A DNA stretch of 21,683 bases, taken from positions 1-21,683 of the forward strand of contig CALMYW010000371.1 in NCBI GenBank assembly GCA_937873665.1. The letters are read 5' to 3'. A program made the translations under genes and the position numbers. The stretch comes from an uncultured Sphingorhabdus sp. GTDB taxonomy: Bacteria > Pseudomonadota > Alphaproteobacteria > Sphingomonadales > Sphingomonadaceae. The notes under the pieces were generated by a model. That model ran no database searches, was not told the origin of the DNA, and saw only the letters and a program-made list of their open reading frames with translations. Shown piece by piece: positions 7,557 through 14,963 of this stretch (position 1 is the first letter of the stretch; each line of letters begins with the position of its first letter).

Positions 7557-9008
7557 ATGGCTAACAGTGCTCCAACTGCTTTGCTGCGCATCGGCAATGA
7601 CGATCTCGCTAACGGTTCCGGCGGCGTGTTCGAGCACAGGAACCCGGTCACCGGCGCCCACCAGGCCTACATTCCGCTCGCCGGCAAGGTCGAGGTCGAT
7701 CAGGCGGTCGCGCGCGCCAAGGCCGCGTTTGAGGATTGGCGACGCTTCCGCCCAGAAGGGCGGCGCGAAATACTCATCAAGCTAGCGCAACTGATCAACC
7801 AGAACGTCGAAGAGTTCGCTCGGCTTGCGGCGCTTGATGGGGGCACCCCGCTCGCCAGCGGTCGCGGCATGGCGATGCTGTCCGCCCAATGGCATAGCTA
7901 TTACGCCGGCTGGAGCGACAAGCTGGACGGCCAGTTGTTGTCGACCTTCGACACCCGTGGTGAGTTCTCCTATACTACCCCCGAGCCGTACGGAGTGGTG
8001 GGGATCATCATCACGTGGAACGGCCCGCTTGTCTCACTCGGCATGAAGGTCGCCGCAGCCCTCGCAGCTGGTAATTGCATCGTGGTCAAGCCGGCCGAGC
8101 TCACCCCGTTCGCTCCCGACTTTTACGCCCGCATAGCGCGTGAAGCCGGCGTCCCTGACGGCGTGCTCAGTATCCTGCCGGGCACGATCGAGGCGGGCGA
8201 GGCGCTGGTGAGCCACCCTGACGTCGAGATGATCAGCTTTACCGGCGGCCCGGTTGCGGCGCGCAAGATTCTCGTCGCCTGCGCCGAGCAGATGAAGCCC
8301 GCGGTGCTTGAACTTGGAGGCAAGTCGGCCAGCCTGTTGTTTGCCGACACCGATGTTGACGCGGCCTGCGCGCGGGCAGTGAAATGGTCGATCGGCATCA
8401 TGGCGGGTCAAGGCTGTGCCCTACCGACCCGGCTGCTGGTCGAGGAGTCGATCTACGACGAGGTGGTCGAGAAGCTGATTGCCATTGCCAAGACCTACAA
8501 GGTCGGCGATCCCATGGAGGAAGGTGTCGCTGTCGGACCGCTGATCAACGCGGCTGCATGCGAGCGCGTCATAGGCATGCTCGATCGTGCACGCAGCGAA
8601 GGCTCTGGCCGCTTCGTCCTCGGCGGCAGTCGCTGTTCGGGGTCGCTTGTCGGCGAGAACTACATCGAGCCGACGATCATTACCGACGTCGACCCCAATA
8701 GCGAAATCGCCCAAAACGAAATCTTCGGTCCGGTACTGCTAGTGATGAAGTTCAAGGACGAGGACGAGGCCGTAGCCATCGCCAACAGCACGAGGTACGG
8801 CCTCGCCGCCTACATCCAGTCCGACAACATTAGGCGCGTCCACCGCCTGGCTGAACGCTTGAAATCCGGTGGCGTCTACGTGAACGGCGCGACCCAGATC
8901 AACCCACACACGCCCTTCGGCGGTCTCGGGGTGAGCGGATATGGCAAGGAGGGGGCGCGCGCCGGGATCGACGAGTATCTTCGCTACAAGTCGGTGTCGA
9001 TCGCCTGA
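7557..9008 (+). CDS. NAD(P)-dependent aldehyde dehydrogenase
   Basis: Oxidises an aldehyde to its carboxylate with NAD(P)+ in the cytoplasm. From ATG 7557 the product is 483 residues, the normal size for the family. Seen: the IITWNGPL strand of the active-site tunnel, VVKPAELTP of the cofactor pocket, the FTGGPVAARKI Rossmann turn, the general base Glu252 in LELGGKS, the nucleophile Cys287 in GQGCALPTR, and EIFGPVLLV near residue 390. In-frame ATGs at 7527 and 7539 are possible alternatives. ATG 7557 follows a weak GGACGG and gives the family-like N-terminus. It lies about 90 bp after the CoA transferase and 48 bp before the SDR, so all three are likely one transcript. Its product acid could be the substrate of the CoA transferase. 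Confidence 0.9.
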   Translation: MANSAPTALLRIGNDDLANGSGGVFEHRNPVTGAHQAYIPLAGKVEVDQAVARAKAAFEDWRRFRPEGRREILIKLAQLINQNVEEFARLAALDGGTPLASGRGMAMLSAQWHSYYAGWSDKLDGQLLSTFDTRGEFSYTTPEPYGVVGIIITWNGPLVSLGMKVAAALAAGNCIVVKPAELTPFAPDFYARIAREAGVPDGVLSILPGTIEAGEALVSHPDVEMISFTGGPVAARKILVACAEQMKPAVLELGGKSASLLFADTDVDAACARAVKWSIGIMAGQGCALPTRLLVEESIYDEVVEKLIAIAKTYKVGDPMEEGVAVGPLINAAACERVIGMLDRARSEGSGRFVLGGSRCSGSLVGENYIEPTIITDVDPNSEIAQNEIFGPVLLVMKFKDEDEAVAIANSTRYGLAAYIQSDNIRRVHRLAERLKSGGVYVNGATQINPHTPFGGLGVSGYGKEGARAGIDEYLRYKSVSIA

Positions 9009-9056
9009 TGCGCGCTACGCGCCCCTCTCAAGCACATCAATCAAGGATATCGGGCA

Positions 9057-9842
9057 ATGTCGATTCTAGAGCAACAATTCTCGCTGGCAGGCAAAGTCGC
9101 AGTGGTTACTGGCGCGGGTGGCCGCGGCAATAGTATCGGCAGGGCATATGCGCACGCCCTGGCCGAGGCCGGGGCGGCAGTGATTGTGGCCGACCTTAAC
9201 GCGTTAGGAGCGGCCGTCGTTGCTGACGAGATCGTCGCAGGCGGTGGTAAGGCGATCGCCGTCGGTGTGGACATCGCTGACCGCACTTCGGTCGATGCCA
9301 TGGCTCAGCTCGCTATTGAAGCCTTCGGCGGGGGTGATATTCTGGTCAACAACGCCGCCTTGATGGCCGAATTAAGCTTCACCCCGGCAATCGACGTTCC
9401 GCTGGATGAATGGAACAGGGTGCTGGCGGTGAACCTCACCGGCGCCCTGAACTGCGCCCAAGCGGTTGTTGCCTCGATGCGCGCACGCGGAGGTGGGAAG
9501 ATCGTCAACCAGCTATCGGCCGGCGCATTTCCCGCCGCAACAGTGTATGGCGTGAGCAAAATCGCGCTCCTGGGCCTGACCACCACACTTGCACGCGAAC
9601 TGGGCCGCGACGGTATCAATGTCAACGCAATCGCTCCTGGCATCACAATGAGCGATGCTGGCAAGACGCTGACTCCAGAGGACTCCCAGTTCGTGAAGAT
9701 GGTGGAGACGCAGGCGGTAATCCGCATACGCGGTGCGCCGAGTGACCTGGTCGGCGCCCTGCTGCTTCTCTGTTCGCCAGCCGGCGACTGGATGAGCGGC
9801 CAGGTGCTGCATGTGGATGGCGGCTTCGTGATCCGACCTTAG
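9057..9842 (+). CDS. Short-chain dehydrogenase/reductase (SDR)
   Basis: A 261-residue classical SDR, probably oxidising an alcohol or reducing a ketone or enoyl group with NAD(P)(H). It has the cofactor loop TGAGGRGNSIGRA at the N-terminus, VADLN after beta-2 (an Asp suggesting NAD preference), NNAA near residue 99, and the catalytic Tyr164-x-x-x-Lys168 in VYGVSK. The Ser is in NQLSAG (about residue 154), three residues closer to Tyr than in textbook members. The PG-x-T-type segment is AIAPGITMSDAG, and the C-terminal GQVLHVDGG is typical. ATG 9057 has AAGGA at 9043-9047. It is the third and last gene of the CoA-transferase operon, followed by a strong hairpin at 10020-10054. Confidence 0.9.
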   Translation: MSILEQQFSLAGKVAVVTGAGGRGNSIGRAYAHALAEAGAAVIVADLNALGAAVVADEIVAGGGKAIAVGVDIADRTSVDAMAQLAIEAFGGGDILVNNAALMAELSFTPAIDVPLDEWNRVLAVNLTGALNCAQAVVASMRARGGGKIVNQLSAGAFPAATVYGVSKIALLGLTTTLARELGRDGINVNAIAPGITMSDAGKTLTPEDSQFVKMVETQAVIRIRGAPSDLVGALLLLCSPAGDWMSGQVLHVDGGFVIRP

Positions 9843-10154
9843 AGCCCATCTTGCGCGGGGCAGTTGCGATACCGCGAACGCTTTTCGACTGCATCGATCT
9901 GCTTATCCACTGTGCGACGCCAAGTCGCCATGCGAGAATATAGGGTGCGGCGCTTCAGCGCTCCTTGCACTCAAAGCTTCACGGGCTTGAGCGCATGATA
10001 ATTGAATCGCCACCCCGAACCGCACGGAGCGCGTCGCCGACGCGCTCCGTGCGGAAAGTCAATAATCTCCGTTGCCCAAGTGGCCACTCGATCGGAGGCG
10101 AGATCAAACTCGTCGATAGTTTCGTAGTTAGCCGTTGGGCTCGAAGACCTGGGT
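9843..10154. other. Intergenic region between convergent genes; holds only a hairpin
   Basis: No gene is supported here. The only evident feature is the perfect inverted repeat at 10020-10054, described separately. Confidence 0.6.
10020..10054. terminator. Perfect 16-bp hairpin between convergent genes (bidirectional terminator or REP-like palindrome)
   Basis: The left arm CCGCACGGAGCGCGTC (10020-10035) is exactly complementary to the right arm at 10039-10054, with a 3-nt GCC loop. It sits between the end of the rightward SDR (9842) and the end of the leftward hydrolase (10155). No T-run follows on either strand (AAAG on the right), so it may act by RNA stabilisation or be a dispersed palindromic element rather than a classical terminator. 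Confidence 0.6.
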
Positions 10155-11603
10155 TCATTCGGGGTACATCTCTGCGGCGAGCGCCAAGATCTCGGCCTTG
10201 TCAGTCTGCAAGATGAAACCGGCATTGATAGATGACTCTAACGCGGCTTCGAACTGCTGCAGGTACTGGGCCTTTCCATCAGGATATAGAGTTCCCAAGC
10301 GTTCCGGCTCGAAAGGTTCCGTGACCCCGACGAGGAATCCCAGTGGCCCACCGAAATTGCCCACGCCTGAAAGGCGCATGGTTGGAACGTCCACCCATGG
10401 GGTGCGAACTCCACCTTTTGCGATGCCGTTGTCGTCCAAGACCAGTTCAACCGCATCCGCCGGACTGCCGACGCCCACTACCTCAATGCGATCGGCCGAT
10501 GCAGGCGGCACGCCTGTCCTCACCCACCGATCGAGTCCGGCCAACGCCCCTTGAACCACATAATGGTGTTGAGGAGCAGAATTGAGCGGTTTATCTAAGA
10601 TGGTTCCAAAGACAGAAGCCGTCGGCGTGAATGCGGCCGCCAATTCTGCTGAAGAAGCCACGCCGGAATCGATTGCCGACACATTGAAGACATAAGTATC
10701 AGCATGAGCGGTGCCGGCGATCTCCCAGATACGGAGACGATCATGATCGGGTTGTCTGGCGTGGACGAATCCGCTGATCGGTGCGCCTCCAGGCACATTG
10801 TGTGGCCCACATCCAACGAGGTCGGTTTCGGTGATGACCGTAATAACCGGCGCACGCAGGTCTTCGCGCAGACGCGTACCAGCGGGCATACTCAAGATCC
10901 CGCCGTCGAAAAATGGGTCTCCTTCGATGGAAGATGCGCCGCCGAAGCGGGAATGGATGAGGAATCCATCAAATACTTCGGCAATCGGATCGATAGCGTT
11001 CACATAGGTGGTGAGATAAATCGCAGATTGCGATTCCCCGATCGCCAAGACCCGCACTGGCGTCAACGGACCTAGTACTCCACCTCCTTCGCGAACAAGC
11101 CGGCCAGCCTGAGAGAAGATATCGTACGCGTATGCGTCACCCGGATGGATCAGGCGCCCGTAACGTATGGGATCGGCCTGCTTCAGTGGTAAGTTGCCGG
11201 GCGTGAGGCTGGCCCCTCCTTCCACGCCGACTTTTTGCACTGAAACGCCGACATAGGCATAGCCGCTGCGTACGATCTCTCGGTGCATGCAGAGCCATCC
11301 CGGTGCGGCATCCAGCCCCCCGCTGACATTGAACCATTCCACAATCGCGGTTCCATTGAACAAGTCGGGGTCTGACGGGCGAATGACGACCAGGCGGGTG
11401 ACATATGGGGACGTACTTGTGGAATCAGTGCTCCATCGGCCGCATTCGTCAATAGCGCCGAGACGTTTGTAGGCAGTGGCAGTTCCGGAGATGAAATATT
11501 CCTCAACCTCATATCCGCATTTTTTTACATTAAACTGAGCCGGCCTTAAAATTGGCGTTCCCGGAATTGGCCCACTCAATTCTGGTTTCGGCTCATCGGT
11601 CAT
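10155..11603 (-). CDS. Alpha/beta hydrolase domain protein (Abhydrolase_10 type)
   Basis: A 482-residue protein of the large alpha/beta-hydrolase-domain family (Abhydrolase_10), a group without a settled substrate. Seen: IVEWFNVSGG in the N-terminal part, the nucleophile elbow AIGESQS with Ser191, a TETD strand near residue 261 as a possible acid, and the His in EIAGTAHADTY (His300). ATG 11603 is chosen because GGAGA lies 8 nt upstream; a TTG further out at 11624 has no ribosome site. No signal peptide is seen, so it is probably cytoplasmic. It stands alone on the minus strand and converges on the SDR. A 19-bp dyad lies about 31 bp upstream of its start. Its place among esterase genes suggests ester or lactone hydrolysis, which is inference. 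Confidence 0.8.
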   Translation of the reverse strand: MTDEPKPELSGPIPGTPILRPAQFNVKKCGYEVEEYFISGTATAYKRLGAIDECGRWSTDSTSTSPYVTRLVVIRPSDPDLFNGTAIVEWFNVSGGLDAAPGWLCMHREIVRSGYAYVGVSVQKVGVEGGASLTPGNLPLKQADPIRYGRLIHPGDAYAYDIFSQAGRLVREGGGVLGPLTPVRVLAIGESQSAIYLTTYVNAIDPIAEVFDGFLIHSRFGGASSIEGDPFFDGGILSMPAGTRLREDLRAPVITVITETDLVGCGPHNVPGGAPISGFVHARQPDHDRLRIWEIAGTAHADTYVFNVSAIDSGVASSAELAAAFTPTASVFGTILDKPLNSAPQHHYVVQGALAGLDRWVRTGVPPASADRIEVVGVGSPADAVELVLDDNGIAKGGVRTPWVDVPTMRLSGVGNFGGPLGFLVGVTEPFEPERLGTLYPDGKAQYLQQFEAALESSINAGFILQTDKAEILALAAEMYPE

Positions 11604-12109
11604 CCTCTGATCTCCAACGTACAAAAAGTTAATTTTCTGAAAGTGTCAGAAATGCCGAGATTTGTAAAGAACGCTAAATAACTGTCTTGAATTTTTTTCA
11701 CAAGTCTAATTTGCGCCTCAAAGTTGGCGAAACTCTATCGGCGAAGCCTATAATGCCAAGCTTGAGAGCTTCATAAACTCCCTTGAGGCCAAGGAATTGA
11801 ACGGTTCAGGGACGTGCACGGCGATCTCGTCGCTATCGATCCAATTTCAACGCCACCAGATATTCGATTCTCACGCGAGCGAGGTGCAATCAACTTGACA
11901 ACCGGGCCCTAGGATTTATTCGGGAGCATCAGGCTAGCGGTTTTTGCTTCGGCAGACATTCAGCCCGTCCCCGACATTGAGTGTTGCGAAACTGGTGGTC
12001 CCATGTCGTTAGCAATTCCGGGTTGTCCGATTGGTCCGTATCCTACTGGACGACCAGCTCCTTGAGCAGATAAGTGAGTTGGCCATTTTGCTGACGTCAC
12101 ACATGCAGA
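11604..12109. other. Divergent intergenic region upstream of the Abhydrolase_10 and tetR genes
   Basis: About 500 bp, noticeably AT-richer near 11620-11720. It contains the dyad at 11634-11652 and AT-rich sequence suitable for a leftward promoter (TTTACA on the minus strand near 11665). Short open frames across 11715-11900 and 12031-12110 encode peptides without recognisable motifs. A lone GTGTTG half-site (11981-11986) resembles half of the shared operator but lacks its partner. Confidence 0.4.
11634..11652. promoter_or_regulatory. Operator-like inverted repeat TTTCTGA-N5-TCAGAAA
   Basis: Seven-base perfect arms (11634-11640 and 11646-11652) separated by AAGTG form a 19-bp dyad. It sits about 31 bp upstream of the Abhydrolase_10 start codon, where a repressor would block initiation. 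The motif differs from the CAACRYGTGTTG operator, so a different regulator is implied. Confidence 0.45.
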
Positions 12110-12703
12110 ATGATGCGGATTTTGGGGGCGTCCTTGAGTACAAAAACCAATTCCAGGCCCCGCAAGCGCCGAGACCGAAACGCCACGCTGGCGGCCGTTC
12201 TGCATTCTGCCCGTGTCAGCTTTTCAGCTGATAGCTACGATCACGTCAGCCTTCGGCGGATCGCCACTTCCGCCGATGTGGACGTGGCAGCCGTAGCTAG
12301 GGCCTATGGTTCCAAGGAAGACCTTTTTCGCGCGGCAGTTGTGAGTCTGCTACACTATCCAGAGTTACTCGCTAAGGCGCCGAAGGATAGGTTGGCCGAC
12401 GCCATGCTGGATATGATGCTGGGGAAGGGCCCTGAATACGACATAACCTTGTCGGTCATAAGGTCGGCCAACGTATCACCTGCCCGGGAAATGCTGCGCG
12501 AAGGTCTGGAAGAACGGTTCGTTGCGCCGCTCGCCAATGCCATTGATGGAGACGATGCGACGCTGCGTGCGGAACTGTTGAATGCAATCACATTTGGGTT
12601 CGGGGCCATGCGTGACGTTGTCCAGACTTCCGAACTTAGGTCGGCGGACGTAGAATGCTTACGTCGACTTCTACGGCCAGTTCTTGTCGCGCTGATTGGC
12701 TGA
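12110..12703 (+). CDS. TetR/AcrR family transcriptional regulator
   Basis: A 197-residue (or 189-residue) helix-turn-helix repressor. The N-terminal DNA-binding part reads AAVLHSARVSFSADSY then VSLRRIATSADVDVAAVARAYGSKEDLFRAAV, the standard TetR arrangement of helices 1-4. The C-terminal half is a helical ligand and dimer domain with low conservation. The start is uncertain: ATG 12110 lacks a clear ribosome site, while TTG 12134 follows GGGGGCG and would give an N-terminus of the usual TetR length. It is the only TetR seen in the window and lies between genes that carry the CAACRYGTGTTG operator, so it is the leading candidate for that regulon. No copy of the dyad lies immediately upstream of the gene itself. 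The ligand is unknown. Confidence 0.85.
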   Translation: MMRILGASLSTKTNSRPRKRRDRNATLAAVLHSARVSFSADSYDHVSLRRIATSADVDVAAVARAYGSKEDLFRAAVVSLLHYPELLAKAPKDRLADAMLDMMLGKGPEYDITLSVIRSANVSPAREMLREGLEERFVAPLANAIDGDDATLRAELLNAITFGFGAMRDVVQTSELRSADVECLRRLLRPVLVALIG

Positions 12704-12756
12704 GCAGGAGATTTTGAGGACGTGCGTTGCCGCGTTCTAGTCAGATCCGCCGTTTG

Positions 12757-13713
12757 CTAAACGCAGTCCCGAAGGCGGCGCGTTAGGGCTATCTGCAAAT
12801 CCAGAGCGGCGTGCTTTGCAAGGTCCGAGCTGACGGCCATTTCGAAACCGTGAAAAGCACCCGGGTAGACATGCAACTCAACAGGTGTGGCAGCGTCTGC
12901 AAGGCGCCGCGCGAACTCGAGACTCTCGGGGAAAAACAGATCGAGCGCCCCAACTGAAATATAGGTTGGTGGAAGCCCCATAAGATCTGCCGCTCGTGCG
13001 GGCGAGGCATAAGGGGAGACTGAATCTCCGCCGGGCGCAGTCCCAAGCAGAGCAGTCCAGCCAAATCGGTTTTTCGCAGCTGTCCAGACATGCAATCCAT
13101 ACGGTCCTTTGCTAGCCGTCGTGGACCCAGTTCGATCATCCAGCATCGGGCTCTTCAAAAACTGGGCCGCGATCCGGAATTGGCCACGATCACGAGCAAG
13201 CAGCGCAAGAGAGGCTGCCAAGCCCCCGCCAGCGCTTTCTCCCATCAATATGACGTTTGCAGCGTCGAATTGATCGGTCTGGGCGCTCGCGTTGATCCAC
13301 TTAAGTGCAGCATAGCAGTCCTCCACATTGCCAGGTGCCGTCGTTTCGGGCGCAAGGCGGTAGTCGACAGAGATGACTGCGCAATCATGTCGCACGGCAA
13401 GCGCCGCATTCTGGGTATTGTTCATATCCGGCGAGCCCAGCACCATTCCGCCGCCGTGAATGTGTAGAATGACCGGCAACGCCCCGTCTCGTGGTGGTGT
13501 GTGAATGACAAGCCTGACATCGGGCGCTCCGGCAGGCCCCTGGATCCATACCTCGGATCGCACCGCCGCCGAGTTTGAGGGCTCTGGGCTCGGCGTCGCT
13601 ATCGAATCGGCCCGCTCCCGTGCGGCCGGCAGCGTTCCATCGTTTAGATCAGACTCTGGGAACTGCTCTAGAATTGCAAAGAGTTGCGGGTCGACCAGAC
13701 TGAAATCTCGCAT
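12757..13713 (-). CDS. Alpha/beta hydrolase of the hormone-sensitive lipase (HSL, family IV) type
   Basis: Hydrolyses carboxylic esters. The 318-residue product shows every HSL-family landmark: the oxyanion-hole HGGG (residues 86-89), SVDYRLAPE, the nucleophile elbow GESAGGG with Ser160, Asp258 in VGALDLF, and His288 in PGAFHGFE. There is no signal peptide, so it is probably cytoplasmic, in contrast to the exported esterase at 14964. ATG 13713 is supported by GAGGGA about 7 nt upstream. It lies 72 bp downstream of the isochorismatase-like gene on the same strand and is probably cotranscribed from the shared operator promoter at 14466-14502. It converges on tetR with 53 bp between the stops. 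Confidence 0.92.
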   Translation of the reverse strand: MRDFSLVDPQLFAILEQFPESDLNDGTLPAARERADSIATPSPEPSNSAAVRSEVWIQGPAGAPDVRLVIHTPPRDGALPVILHIHGGGMVLGSPDMNNTQNAALAVRHDCAVISVDYRLAPETTAPGNVEDCYAALKWINASAQTDQFDAANVILMGESAGGGLAASLALLARDRGQFRIAAQFLKSPMLDDRTGSTTASKGPYGLHVWTAAKNRFGWTALLGTAPGGDSVSPYASPARAADLMGLPPTYISVGALDLFFPESLEFARRLADAATPVELHVYPGAFHGFEMAVSSDLAKHAALDLQIALTRRLRDCV

Positions 13714-13785
13714 CGGTAATGTCCCTCGCTAATCGATATTGACCCACTGCCTTGTCGTTTCCCGCCTGCCTTCGGACGACTTGGT

Positions 13786-14433
13786 TCAAGCGGCTGCGCG
13801 CGCTGCTTTCAAGGTATCGATAACGGAGGCGCTGTCGGTCACGGTGGCTAACAGAGGCAAGTGCATGGACACCTGCATCTGGTGCGTCTCTGGCGTGCCG
13901 CCCGCGGTGCAATCCTCGGCTAGAATGACCGAATAGCCAAGCCCGACTGCCTCTGTGGCGGCGCCTGGTATGGCGATGTTGGTGGAGATACCGCAAAGGA
14001 CTACCGTGTCCACCCTAAGTCCGCGCAGGATCGCGTCGAGCTCGGTCCCGGTGAAGGGCGACATCGAATGCATGCGATCGCTGATGATGTCTGTATCAGT
14101 CACGCGCAGGCGGTCGTCGATCGCAGCTTCCCAAGAATTCCTGATCAGAACGCCGGACTTCGCAACTGCCGCAGCAAGCGCGCAGTTCACCGCGAATCCG
14201 ACGAATCCCGGAAGGGCTGAGATCGTGCAGAAAATGACCGGTAGGTCGAGCGCGCGAAATTCAGCGGCCAGATTGTTGATCTTGGGGATGATGTTCCGTT
14301 GGTTGGCGTAGTAGCCCACGTTATTTGCCGTGGGGGGCGGCCCATGAGCAGAAGCAGAATTGGTCATGTTGTTCTGGCATTCGGAGATCAGCAGCGCCGC
14401 TCGTTGCCCCTTGTTCAATCCTCTAATGGTCAA
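13786..14433 (-). CDS. Isochorismatase-like (cysteine hydrolase fold) protein without the canonical catalytic residues
   Basis: The fold is recognisable from RAALLISECQNNM, MSPFTGTELDAILRGLRVDTVVLCGISTN and LGYSVILAEDC. The usual Asp-Lys-Cys triad is missing. The Asp of the DMQN-type motif is Glu18 (SECQN), the Lys strand reads SDRMHSMSPF, and the Cys of the TN-x-C motif is Ala154 (TNIAI). I recall a divergent subfamily with a TECQ motif and HG-x-SPFTGT, common in actinobacteria, that also lacks the Cys; its reaction is unknown to me. TTG 14433 is chosen over GTG 14451 because GGGAGG lies 5 nt upstream and the predicted transcript begins near 14459, which would leave almost no leader for the GTG. 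First gene of a two-gene operon with the HSL esterase. Confidence 0.8.
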   Translation of the reverse strand: MTIRGLNKGQRAALLISECQNNMTNSASAHGPPPTANNVGYYANQRNIIPKINNLAAEFRALDLPVIFCTISALPGFVGFAVNCALAAAVAKSGVLIRNSWEAAIDDRLRVTDTDIISDRMHSMSPFTGTELDAILRGLRVDTVVLCGISTNIAIPGAATEAVGLGYSVILAEDCTAGGTPETHQMQVSMHLPLLATVTDSASVIDTLKAARAAA

Positions 14434-14465
14434 CCCATCCTCCCGTCGCACCTCGGCTGACCCAG

Positions 14466-14502
14466 ACCATACGGCTAGGTCAATTTAAGTCAACACGTGT
14501 TG
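14466..14502 (-). promoter_or_regulatory. Promoter/operator of the isochorismatase-like/HSL operon (shared dyad, site 2)
   Basis: Perfect palindrome CAACACGTGTTG (14491-14502). On the minus strand it overlaps TTGACT (14493-14488), followed after exactly 16 nt by TATGGT (14471-14466). Transcription would begin near 14459, about 26 nt before the TTG start. This is the most symmetric copy of the operator. Confidence 0.72.
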
Positions 14503-14718
14503 CTTATTGCCTGTCCGACAGCCGATCAGCGCGGCTCGGGTGAGGACGGTTTTGGCGAAATCGGAATTCACGGATGCGGAACGATGCCCCGCTCAAAAGC
14601 GCAGTTTCCTGCTGCTCAATTGCATTCACCGCAAAGTGTCTTTGGGCGATGCTGACTCCAGGGAGGGTGAGCACATGCCATCAAGCGACTCATTCTGTCG
14701 CTCGATGAAAAATATAAA
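14503..14718. other. Divergent intergenic DNA between operator sites 2 and 3
   Basis: No gene is supported. A 6-bp hairpin AGCGAC/GTCGCT (14684-14689 / 14697-14702) is the only structure noted. The two operators are about 228 bp apart, far enough for looping between bound repressors, which is speculation. Confidence 0.4.
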
Positions 14719-14755
14719 CAACGCGTGTTGACTTGAGTCGATGCATTCCTATTGT
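14711..14755 (+). promoter_or_regulatory. Promoter/operator of the exported-esterase/SDR operon (shared dyad, site 3)
   Basis: AATATAAA leads into the near-palindrome CAACGCGTGTTG (14719-14730). It overlaps TTGACT (14728-14733), followed after exactly 16 nt by TATTGT (14750-14755). The predicted start of transcription near 14762 leaves a leader of about 200 nt before the esterase. Confidence 0.72.
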
Positions 14756-14963
14756 GTTCGCGATCCGATGCCGGAAAGGCACGAGGATGAACTTGAGTGC
14801 CGTAGGCCATGGCGTGAACGGAATGATCGCTGATCCGGCGTCACACCGACAGCCATTGCTCGCTACACAATAAGAACAAGGCATACTGCGATTCAAAGCA
14901 TCGTGCTCACCACGAATAAACAATCTAGGCGCGTGGATAGTGAAAATTCCGAAAGGACAGAAC

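Noticed and set aside
6672..7661. Long leftward open frame (329 codons) opposite the CoA transferase
   Set aside because: An antisense shadow; the plus strand encodes an unmistakable CaiB/BaiF domain.
11716..11900. Open stretch reading IGEAYNAKLESFINSLEAKELN, considered as a transposase remnant
   Set aside because: It recalls an IS3-type integrase motif only vaguely; the DDE residues and flanking repeats are missing.
11981..11986. GTGTTG near the tetR gene as a fourth operator
   Set aside because: Only one half-site is present; there is no partner arm and no TTGACT or -10 at the spacing seen at sites 1-3.
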